NCBI GenBank assembly: GCA_016709725.1
Contig: JADJMG010000005.1
Span: 1-32,500, forward strand
DNA from: Bacteroidota bacterium
Lineage (GTDB): Bacteria > Bacteroidota > Bacteroidia > AKYH767-A > OLB10
Direction: 5' to 3'
DNA length: 32,500 bases
Positions 26,148-32,500 of this stretch are shown here, piece by piece; the first letter of the stretch is position 1, and each line of letters starts with the position of its first letter. The notes beneath the pieces are model-generated. The model was not told where the DNA came from. It worked only from the letters and a program-made list of their open reading frames with translations, and did no database searches. The position numbers and the translations under genes are program-made.

Positions 26148-26182
26148 AACAAAAGCTACAGGATGATCCTGTAGCTTTTGTT
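26148..26182. terminator. Bidirectional intrinsic terminator
   Basis: A perfect 16-bp inverted repeat (26148-26163 and 26167-26182) has a 3-base loop and A/T-rich outer ends. It separates the convergent + strand cargo gene (stop 26125) and the - strand NamZ-like gene (stop at 26185). Confidence 0.9.
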
Positions 26183-26184
26183 AT

Positions 26185-27429
26185 TTAGGGATACATCAAA
26201 TACTTTGATCTTATCAATGCATACTTATTCAATCCTTTCTCCCAGGATGCTCTTATTTTCTCTTCAGACCACTCGGCACTTATTTGTTGTTTTAAAATAT
26301 GATTCCCTGCTAGTTTATCAAAAAAAGGTAAAAAGAATTTTGATTTATCAGCGTAAGAATTCCAGGCGTCATATAGCCACTTTAATTCAATTCTATTCAT
26401 GGGAAGATTTAAATCCGATTTTGATAAATCATATCCTTTACAAAGCGTATTCTCAAGAGGGGGGTGTTTAGCCTTTCCCGGAATACTTCGTGGAGTAAAC
26501 TCGAAGTTTCCATTGGGATTGTTTGGAAAACCATAGCATTGAAAAGGAAGATCAGTTCCACGACCCAAACTTACATTTGTACCTTCAAACAAACACAAAG
26601 AAGGATAAAGACGGATAGCCCTATCGTTAGGTAAGTTTGGCGAGGGCGGAATGGGTAAACTGTAAATACTATTTCGATCCCAATTTAACATGGAAATTAC
26701 TTTCAAATTACATTGAAGAGAATCGTCCAACCACAACTCCCCGTTTAACATTTTTGCATATTCACCAATAGTCAAACCATGTACAATTGGAATTTGTTGC
26801 AAGCCAACGAAAGACTTTTCAATGGTATCTAAGATCGGACCATCAAAATAATTCCCATGTGGATTTGGACGATCTAAAACAATTAAAGGCAGCTTGTGTT
26901 TAGCAGCTGCTTCCATCACATATTGCAATGTATTGATGTAAGTATAAAAACGTGCACCCACATCTTGAATATCAAAAAGAAGTATTTCAATTCCCTTTAA
27001 ACTTTCTGCAGTTGGTTTTTTATGGTCACCATACAAAGAAAAAACTTTTACTCCCGTCTTACTATCCACACCTTCGACAACTGTTTCGCCAGCCTCTGCT
27101 TCTCCACGAAAACCATGTTCAGGAGCAAATACGCATCCTATATCCACTTGTAAAGACAACAACGTATCCACTAAATGAACTTTGTTTACAACAGAAGTTG
27201 GATTAGCAATGATTCCTACTTTTTTGCCTTTTAAAAGGGGCAAATACTTGTTGGTACGGTCGGCACCCAAAACTAATTTCTGTTTGCTGCTACGACTCCT
27301 ACTTTGTTCTTGCCCTGCGCAAGATGAAAGCAGCAAACAGAAAAATACAATCGCTAAACCTCGTAACCATAAAGCAAACTGCCTTGAATCAAGAAACTTA
27401 CTGTCTTTTCGATTTTTTAACATCCTCAT
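26185..27429 (-). CDS. NamZ-type exo-N-acetylmuramidase lipoprotein (DUF1343)
   Basis: The 414-residue protein of the DUF1343 / NamZ family (glycoside hydrolase family GH171) removes terminal N-acetylmuramic acid from peptidoglycan fragments. A hydrophobic signal (about 20-35) ends in the lipobox LLSSC with Cys37, so the product should be a lipoprotein. Family motifs are KKVGIIANPTSV, FAPEHGFRGEAEAGE (with the conserved Glu-His), LLFDIQDVGARFYTYI, IVLDRPNP, GLTIGEYAKMLNGE and LFEGTNVSLGRGTDLPF. The length is normal and nothing looks damaged. It is transcribed divergently from the permease gene, with 38 bases between starts, and ends against the shared terminator. Role inferred: recycling of cell-wall sugars, or use of foreign wall fragments. 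Confidence 0.9.
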   Translation of the reverse strand: MRMLKNRKDSKFLDSRQFALWLRGLAIVFFCLLLSSCAGQEQSRSRSSKQKLVLGADRTNKYLPLLKGKKVGIIANPTSVVNKVHLVDTLLSLQVDIGCVFAPEHGFRGEAEAGETVVEGVDSKTGVKVFSLYGDHKKPTAESLKGIEILLFDIQDVGARFYTYINTLQYVMEAAAKHKLPLIVLDRPNPHGNYFDGPILDTIEKSFVGLQQIPIVHGLTIGEYAKMLNGELWLDDSLQCNLKVISMLNWDRNSIYSLPIPPSPNLPNDRAIRLYPSLCLFEGTNVSLGRGTDLPFQCYGFPNNPNGNFEFTPRSIPGKAKHPPLENTLCKGYDLSKSDLNLPMNRIELKWLYDAWNSYADKSKFFLPFFDKLAGNHILKQQISAEWSEEKIRASWEKGLNKYALIRSKYLMYP

Positions 27430-27467
27430 ATTGTAATTTACATTTAACTTAGTCGCAATATTTATTC

Positions 27468-28703
27468 ATGTCCTCCTACCAACTCATCTCTTTTTACGCA
27501 AAACGCCTGATCCGATCGGAAGGAATTCAGAGTGCCACGACAAAACCTGTCATTCGAATTGCGGTGATCGGTATAATCTTAGGCATCGTGGCAATGCTAA
27601 TTTCGGTAATGGTGGTTACTGGTTTCAGAAACGAAATTACAAGAAAAGTTACAGGTTTTGTCGCCGACTTTCGAATTAGTGCCTTTAATAACAATGATTC
27701 ATTTGAAGAAGCGCCCGTTAAGCTAGATGAACAAAGCCTTCAGGAAATAAAATCGATTCCTGACATCCGACATATTCAACCTTTTATATTAAAAGCAGGT
27801 TTATTAAAGACTAAAGAGGAAATACAAGGTGTAGTTTTAAAGGGGATCGACGAACAATTCGACCGCACTTTTTTTAAAGAAAAATTAGTGGATGGATCAA
27901 TTCCAAAACTGGATGATAGCACTAGTAATACGGCTGTACTTCTCTCTCAAAACTTAGCGAACAAATTAAAATTAAAAACTGGAGATTCTTTTCTTGTATT
28001 TTTTATTCAAGAAGATCGAAAAGTTAGAAAGTTAAAAGTTGAAGGAATTTACAATACCGGATTAAGTGAAGAATTTGATAATTTATACCTACTCTGCGAC
28101 ATCCGATTATTACAACAAGTAAACAATTGGAAAAACAATGAAGTAGGCGGCTACGAAGTATTTGCAAAAGAAGGATACGATGAAGCATCCACCTATGATG
28201 CCTTATATCAAAAAGCAGGATATAAATTAAATACGAAAAGCACGAAGGAGTTATATCCTCAATTATTCAATTGGCTTGAGTTGCAAAATTTAAATGTTAT
28301 TGTAATTATAGGATTGATTTGTTTAGTAGCCGGAATCACCATGATTTCTACTTTGCTGGTATTAATCATGGAAAACACCAAAGAAATTGGAATATTAAAA
28401 TCCATTGGAGCTAACGACAAATTCATAGGCAGAGTTTTTGGATCCGTGGCTTTTTACATTTTACTAAAAGGATTATTCATTGGAAATATTATCGCATGTA
28501 GCCTTGCAGTATTGCAGATGAAAACCGGAATAGTCACATTACCTGAAGCTGATTATTACCTATCACAAGTTCCAATCAACTTTACTATAAGTGGAATATT
28601 TTTAATCAATGGAGTTGTATTATTGACTGGTGTATTAGTGATGATTATTCCCGCTAAAATTATTTCAGGAATTCATCCTATTAAAGTATTGAGATTTGAC
28701 TAA
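27468..28703 (+). CDS. FtsX/LolE-type ABC transporter permease
   Basis: The 411-residue inner-membrane protein has the LolC/LolE/MacB arrangement. Transmembrane segment 1 is at about 31-53; a periplasmic MacB-like domain spans about 54-275; three more segments lie at about 277-301, 324-350 and 375-397 (FtsX domain). The FtsX signature MENTKEIGILKSIGA is at 301-315. LolCE-type permeases, with a LolD ATPase, release lipoproteins from the inner membrane; related permeases do other envelope tasks, so the exact substrate is uncertain. No ATPase gene adjoins it, and the nearest, at 13053, is broken and distant. In Bacteroidota such permeases are often annotated 'lipoprotein-releasing system'. Confidence 0.85.
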   Translation: MSSYQLISFYAKRLIRSEGIQSATTKPVIRIAVIGIILGIVAMLISVMVVTGFRNEITRKVTGFVADFRISAFNNNDSFEEAPVKLDEQSLQEIKSIPDIRHIQPFILKAGLLKTKEEIQGVVLKGIDEQFDRTFFKEKLVDGSIPKLDDSTSNTAVLLSQNLANKLKLKTGDSFLVFFIQEDRKVRKLKVEGIYNTGLSEEFDNLYLLCDIRLLQQVNNWKNNEVGGYEVFAKEGYDEASTYDALYQKAGYKLNTKSTKELYPQLFNWLELQNLNVIVIIGLICLVAGITMISTLLVLIMENTKEIGILKSIGANDKFIGRVFGSVAFYILLKGLFIGNIIACSLAVLQMKTGIVTLPEADYYLSQVPINFTISGIFLINGVVLLTGVLVMIIPAKIISGIHPIKVLRFD

Positions 28704-28751
28704 TTTGAATTCAGTATTTGTCAATTCAACAAATTAGTAATAGCACAATTG

Positions 28752-29156
28752 CTACCAATTAAAAACAATTGTTTGCTTTAAATCAGGATGCAGGCTCAAT
28801 GCAACAGGACAAGTTCGAGCCGCTCTTTCAAGAATTAATTTTTGATAGTCATTGTATTCCATTCCATTAAAATAGAATTCAATAGAAATTTCTGCAATTC
28901 GACGTGGATCTGAGGCCATAATTTTAGTGTTTTCCAAGGTAACATTTCTGAATTCGATGTCGTGGGTTTTTGCTGCAATACCCATAATCGATAGCATACA
29001 AGCACCTAAAGCTGCTGAAACCAAGTCAGTTGGAGAAAACGCCTCCCCTTTTCCATGATTGTCTTTTGGGGCATCTGTGATGATCTCATTCCCAGAAGCT
29101 ATATGAGTTGAAAATGTTCTAAGGTCTCCCTCATATTTTGTCTTAATTGTAGCCAT
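28752..29156 (-). CDS. OsmC-family peroxiredoxin-like protein
   Basis: The 134-residue protein of the OsmC/Ohr superfamily comprises small dimeric thiol peroxidases that reduce organic hydroperoxides. The two redox cysteines are Cys53 (ALGACMLSIMG) and Cys116 (ARTCPVALSL). The FSPTDLVSAALGAC motif is typical of the OsmC/YhfA-like group rather than Ohr. The gene stands alone, convergent with the permease gene (48 bases apart) and divergent from the outer-membrane protein gene. General oxidative-stress protection is inferred from the family. Confidence 0.9.
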   Translation of the reverse strand: MATIKTKYEGDLRTFSTHIASGNEIITDAPKDNHGKGEAFSPTDLVSAALGACMLSIMGIAAKTHDIEFRNVTLENTKIMASDPRRIAEISIEFYFNGMEYNDYQKLILERAARTCPVALSLHPDLKQTIVFNW

Positions 29157-29210
29157 GATGTAAAAATAAAGCTAAAATTCCATCGTTAGATAGAAAGCAT
29201 AAAATCGTTG

Positions 29211-29218
29211 TATATTTG
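29211..29218 (+). promoter_or_regulatory. Candidate -7 box, near-leaderless
   Basis: TATATTTG matches TAnnTTTG and ends 5 bases before the ATG at 29224, so the transcript would be leaderless or nearly so. No clear TTG lies at the expected upstream spacing. Confidence 0.4.
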
Positions 29219-29223
29219 TAGGA

Positions 29224-29979
29224 ATGAAATTTCTCAGGATAAAGCTGTTATTTTTATTTACACTTACCATTGGAGGGGTTAAGGCTCAACTTAATCCCAA
29301 TGAGTACGTAGAGGAAAAACCCTATTTGATGAAACACGAGGCTACTGCTGGAATTCAATTTCACAGTGCAGGTTGGGGAATTCAATTCAGACGATCATTC
29401 AATCTCACCGGATATAAAAAATTGATGTTTGAAGGAGATTACGTGAGCATGAAGCATCCAAAAGAGGTAAAGTCTGTAAATCAAAGTTTCGATAACGCAC
29501 GATCCTATGTTTATGGAAAACTCAACAATTTCACTATTCTTCGATTGGGTGTTGGCAGACAAAGAACTTTTTTTAGTAAAGGGGATCGGAATGGTGTTGA
29601 GATTCGAGCGATCTATTCAGGTGGGCTTTCCATGGGAGTTTTAAAACCCGTCTTTCTGCAAATATTAGAACCAACGGGTACACTAGGTCAATTCGACTTA
29701 AGTGTACAGCGATATGACCAAACTGAGCATTACATCGACAATATTTATGGACGAGCACCATTTACTGAAGGATTAGATCGGATGTTTTTTAGACCTGGGG
29801 GATATTTGAAATTAGGAGCTAACTTTGAATATGCACCATTCTTTGAAGATGTGAAAGCTTTAGAGGTTGGAGTCATTGCTGATTTTTATCCAAAGGAAAT
29901 TCCCATCATGGCTTACACTGAAAACAAACAAATTTTTTTATCTTTTTACCTAACGTTGATGTATGGACGAAAATGGTAG
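29224..29979 (+). CDS. Hypothetical outer-membrane protein
   Basis: The 251-residue protein has a signal peptide (MKFLRIKLLFLFTLTIGGVKA, cleavage before QLNPNEY). The rest is dominated by alternating hydrophobic/polar strands (ATAGIQFHSAGWGIQFRR, FTILRLGVGRQRTFF, GGYLKLGANFEYAPFF) and ends in an aromatic-rich strand FLSFYLTLMYGRKW. This is the pattern of a small outer-membrane beta-barrel. I do not recognise a specific family or function. It lies 17 bases upstream of lipA on the same strand and may be co-transcribed with it, although no functional link is evident. Confidence 0.7.
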   Translation: MKFLRIKLLFLFTLTIGGVKAQLNPNEYVEEKPYLMKHEATAGIQFHSAGWGIQFRRSFNLTGYKKLMFEGDYVSMKHPKEVKSVNQSFDNARSYVYGKLNNFTILRLGVGRQRTFFSKGDRNGVEIRAIYSGGLSMGVLKPVFLQILEPTGTLGQFDLSVQRYDQTEHYIDNIYGRAPFTEGLDRMFFRPGGYLKLGANFEYAPFFEDVKALEVGVIADFYPKEIPIMAYTENKQIFLSFYLTLMYGRKW

Positions 29980-29996
29980 AAATCAATTAAAAATTA

Positions 29997-30872
29997 ATGA
30001 GCGATTTAAATATAACCCCTACCCCTACAGAGAGAGCTAAAAAGCCAGAATGGCTCAAAGTAAAACTACCCATTGGCGAAGAGTATAGAAAAGTAAGGGA
30101 ATTGGTGACAGTGAATAAACTTCACACGATTTGCTCCAGTGGAAATTGCCCGAACATGGGTGAATGTTGGGGAGCTGGAACTGCTACGTTTATGATTTTG
30201 GGAAATATTTGCACCCGTTCTTGCGCCTTTTGTGCAGTAGCAACAGGTCGACCTAAAGAAGTGGAACTGGATGAACCGATGCGCGTAGCTCAATCCGTGA
30301 AGCTGATGGGTGTAAAACATTGTGTAATCACTTCAGTGGATCGAGATGATTTAAAAGATGGAGGATCGATTATATGGGCAGAAACCATCCGTACCATTCG
30401 TGAACAAAGTCCTTCTACCACCTTAGAAACCCTCGTACCTGATTTTCAAGGCAAGTGGGAAAATTTACAACGTGTAATTGATGAAGCTCCTGAAATTATT
30501 TCACATAATTTAGAAACCGTTCGTCGTTTAACACGACAAGTGCGAATTCAAGCAAAGTACGATCGTTCATTAGAAGCATTAAAGATGATTAGTAGTGCTG
30601 GAATCAGAACAAAGTCTGGAGTGATGTTAGGTCTAGGAGAATTGGAACATGAAGTGTTGGAAACGATGGATGATTTGTTAGCAGCGGGAGTACATATTTT
30701 AACTTTGGGTCAGTATCTCCAACCAACTCGCTCTCATTTACCCGTTGCCGAATACATTCATCCTGATGTTTTTGCTTCCTACAAAAAGATCGGATTAGAA
30801 AAAGGTTTTAAGTATGTAGAAAGTGGTCCATTAGTTCGATCTTCTTATCACGCAGAAAAGCATATGTTTTAA
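29997..30872 (+). CDS. lipA: Lipoyl synthase
   Basis: LipA is the radical SAM enzyme that inserts two sulfurs into octanoyl groups to form lipoyl cofactors on the 2-oxoacid dehydrogenases and the glycine cleavage H protein. All cluster ligands are visible. The auxiliary cluster uses Cys46, Cys51 and Cys57 (CSSGNCPNMGEC) plus the C-terminal Ser in VRSSYHAEK; the SAM cluster uses Cys72, Cys76 and Cys79 (CTRSCAFC). The 291-residue length is typical. The start ATG 29997 follows the preceding gene by 17 bases. Identification is firm. Confidence 0.97.
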   Translation: MSDLNITPTPTERAKKPEWLKVKLPIGEEYRKVRELVTVNKLHTICSSGNCPNMGECWGAGTATFMILGNICTRSCAFCAVATGRPKEVELDEPMRVAQSVKLMGVKHCVITSVDRDDLKDGGSIIWAETIRTIREQSPSTTLETLVPDFQGKWENLQRVIDEAPEIISHNLETVRRLTRQVRIQAKYDRSLEALKMISSAGIRTKSGVMLGLGELEHEVLETMDDLLAAGVHILTLGQYLQPTRSHLPVAEYIHPDVFASYKKIGLEKGFKYVESGPLVRSSYHAEKHMF

Positions 30873-31174
30873 TTGATTTTATTCTCAAAAAAACGAAAAC
30901 ATTTTTTAAAAAAATAAGCTCCTTAAAAACTTAATTTTAATTTAGGTGAAAGTAATTCTTAATTTTTTAATTGAAATTCTTGCTATTACAATACTTAAAT
31001 AAATAATGGTAATATTTATTAAGGAATTCCGTTAAGTTCCTAGAATGAGAAAAATAATTTAGACTAAAGACCAGATTTTAACTCAAAAAGATCGTCCGAA
31101 ATAATACTATCTTTGAATCATTGACGACATAGAGTACTAAAATTTTGATGCATACCTCTTAAAATAAATAACAC
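30873..31174. other. AT-rich spacer with GAPDH promoter candidate
   Basis: About 300 bases of very AT-rich DNA without an ORF. The only recognisable signal is TATCTTTG at 31108-31115. No convincing terminator hairpin follows lipA. Confidence 0.5.
31108..31115 (+). promoter_or_regulatory. Candidate -7 box for GAPDH gene
   Basis: TATCTTTG matches TAnnTTTG 59 bases upstream of the ATG at 31175, which gives a leader of about 50 bases. The -33 TTG is not evident. Confidence 0.45.
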
Positions 31175-32176
31175 ATGATACGATTAGCCATAAATGGATT
31201 CGGGAGAATAGGAAGAACCTTTTTACGAAAACTCGATAAACATCCAAACATAGAATTAGTTGCCATCAATGATTTAACAGATACCAAAACTTTAGCACAT
31301 CTTTTAAAATACGACTCCGTACATCGTCAATTCAATGGCGAAATTATTGCAGAAGAAAAAGCTATTTCAATAAAAGGAAAAAGCATTCCTGTTTTCGCAG
31401 AAAAGGATCCCAGTTTGCTTCCTTGGAAAGCGCTCAACATTGATGTGGTTTTAGAATCAACTGGACATTTTACAACACCTGAAAAAGCTTCACTTCATAT
31501 TCAGGCTGGAGCGAAACGCGTTATTATTTCAGCACCCGCAAAAGGCGATGTAAAAACCATTGTTTTAGGTGTAAATGAAAACTTGATCAATGGCGATGAA
31601 ACCATTATTTCCAATGCATCTTGCACAACCAACAATGCAGCACCCATGATTGAAATATTGGATCAGGCATATGGAATTGAAGCGGCATACATTACAACCA
31701 TTCATGCATACACCGGAGATCAAAATCTTCACGATGCTCCACACAAAGATTTACGTAGGGCGCGCGCTGCAGCGAATTCAATCATTCCAACAACCACGGG
31801 AGCAGCAAAGGCAATTTCCGATGTCTTCCCTCACTTAAATGGGAAAATTGGCGGGGCTGGAATACGTGTTCCTGTAATTGATGGTTCGATGACTGACATC
31901 ACTTGCATCGTCAATAAAAGAGCCAGCGTAGAAGAAATAAATAAACTCTTTCAGGACGCAGCTAATGGTGCATTAAAAGGAATTATTGAATATACCGAAG
32001 ACCCTATTGTTTCCAATGATATCATCGGCAACGATCATAGCTGCGTTTTTGATTCACAACTTACTTCCGTACTTAATGATGGATTGATGGTAAAGATTGT
32101 TGGCTGGTATGATAATGAAAGCGGATATTCGAAACGACTTGCAGAATTGGTTGAACGCATGGCTAAGAAAAAGTAA
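31175..32176 (+). CDS. gap: Glyceraldehyde-3-phosphate dehydrogenase
   Basis: The 333-residue NAD-dependent GAPDH oxidises glyceraldehyde 3-phosphate to 1,3-bisphosphoglycerate in glycolysis. The Rossmann motif INGFGRIGR is at 6-14, and Asp33 favours NAD over NADP. The active site is SNASCTTNNAAP with catalytic Cys150, and His177 lies in TTIHAYTGDQ. The C-terminal VGWYDNESGYSKRL is standard. Oddities are Asn in place of the second, non-catalytic Cys of the usual CTTNC, and Gly in HAYTGDQ where Asn is common. The IRVPVIDGSMTDITC segment fits one Bacteroidota GAPDH lineage. It is transcribed alone, convergent with the porin gene. Confidence 0.95.
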   Translation: MIRLAINGFGRIGRTFLRKLDKHPNIELVAINDLTDTKTLAHLLKYDSVHRQFNGEIIAEEKAISIKGKSIPVFAEKDPSLLPWKALNIDVVLESTGHFTTPEKASLHIQAGAKRVIISAPAKGDVKTIVLGVNENLINGDETIISNASCTTNNAAPMIEILDQAYGIEAAYITTIHAYTGDQNLHDAPHKDLRRARAAANSIIPTTTGAAKAISDVFPHLNGKIGGAGIRVPVIDGSMTDITCIVNKRASVEEINKLFQDAANGALKGIIEYTEDPIVSNDIIGNDHSCVFDSQLTSVLNDGLMVKIVGWYDNESGYSKRLAELVERMAKKK

Positions 32177-32208
32177 GCCTAAGACTTGAATAAAAGAGTT
32201 TTTATAAA

Positions 32209-32500
32209 TCAATTATACAATTTCCAAAAGACACCAAACTTTAGTGTATTGGGAGGAGCTGGGTAACCAGGTGCGACATAATTTTCACCACCAAACCACT
32301 TACTGTTTATCCTTTGTAGCATTAGTGTTAAAGTGGCTCGACCAATGTCGGCGTTTAAAAATACATCCATGCTTGGACTTCCTCCTACCAACTGATTTGA
32401 TTGTAAATAAAGAGCACCTGTAGCTGGCATAAAAGCATAACTTTTCCATTCAGCAGTAGTTGCTATTGAAACGCCGAATTCAGTAAGCAGTGCTTTCTTA
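32209..32500 (-). CDS. Putative outer-membrane porin, C-terminal end (partial)
   Basis: This is the last 96 or so codons of a - strand gene whose start lies beyond the right edge. The frame stays open to base 32500 (upstream residues include LLTEFGVSIATTAEWKSYAF). It ends with SPSMDVFLNADIGRATLTLMLQ, NYVAPGYPAPPNTLKFGVFWKLYN and a TGA at 32209-32211. The alternating strands, the YPAP turn and the aromatic final strand resemble the C-terminus of the Bacteroidota 'putative porin' family (PF14121). The identification is moderate because only the tail is present. The ATG at 32430 is an internal Met. Confidence 0.6.
   Translation of the reverse strand, partial: KKALLTEFGVSIATTAEWKSYAFMPATGALYLQSNQLVGGSPSMDVFLNADIGRATLTLMLQRINSKWFGGENYVAPGYPAPPNTLKFGVFWKLYN

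Noticed and set aside
26178..26471. 97-codon + strand ORF
   Set aside because: It is antisense to the well-supported NamZ-family gene and starts inside the terminator.
27182..27436. 84-codon + strand ORF
   Set aside because: It is antisense to the lipoprotein signal region of the NamZ-family gene.
28745..28772. ACAATTG/CAATTGT inverted repeat as terminator
   Set aside because: The stem is short and A/T-rich and overlaps the end of the OsmC gene; too weak to call.

Overview
The window is AT-rich DNA from a member of the Bacteroidota. The evidence is a fused LpxC-FabZ reading frame, the PorX response regulator, several proteins ending in type IX secretion system (T9SS) sorting domains, and promoter-like TAnnTTTG boxes (one with TTG exactly 19 nt upstream). 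I cannot assign a genus.

Layout. (1) 1-4856, + strand: the 3' part of a giant cell-surface gene whose start lies off the left edge. It is a near-identical 198-bp tandem array encoding MopE-type metal-binding repeats, then four PKD-like domains and a type A T9SS sorting domain. Three breaks split the frame, one of them a poly-C/poly-G block that looks like an assembly artefact. (2) 4925-8116, - strand: the overlapping cluster porX-tsaE-ald. (3) 8117-8506: spacer with a GC-rich palindromic repeat. (4) 8507-13608, + strand: an HD-domain phosphohydrolase, then the lipid A operon lpxD-lpxC/fabZ-lpxA and a broken ABC ATPase gene. fabZ is split by a 2-bp loss, and the ABC gene has lost its Walker B/D-loop segment. 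(5) 13609-15902: sparse DNA with a tiny ORF, a coiled-coil hypothetical gene and a miniature secreted protein that is little more than a signal peptide and a type B sorting domain. (6) 15903-26125, + strand: two tandem paralogous secreted proteins of about 1600-1700 residues. They share an unrecognised glycoside-hydrolase-like catalytic region and a carbohydrate-binding-like module, followed by Ig-like arrays and type A sorting domains. The first also has a LamG domain and is split by a 1-bp insertion. (7) 26185-32500: a NamZ-type lipoprotein (-), an FtsX/LolE-type permease (+), an OsmC protein (-), an outer-membrane protein and lipA (+), a GAPDH (+), and the C-terminus of a putative porin (-, runs off the right edge).

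How it fits together. The envelope dominates: lipid A synthesis, T9SS regulation (PorX), at least four T9SS cargo proteins, peptidoglycan-sugar turnover and outer-membrane barrels. The most novel item is the pair of paralogous T9SS-exported putative polysaccharide-active proteins. The repeated small indels in otherwise conserved genes suggest a draft-quality sequence, so most broken genes here should be treated as probable sequencing or assembly errors until checked. The ABC ATPase deletion is too large to be that kind of error.
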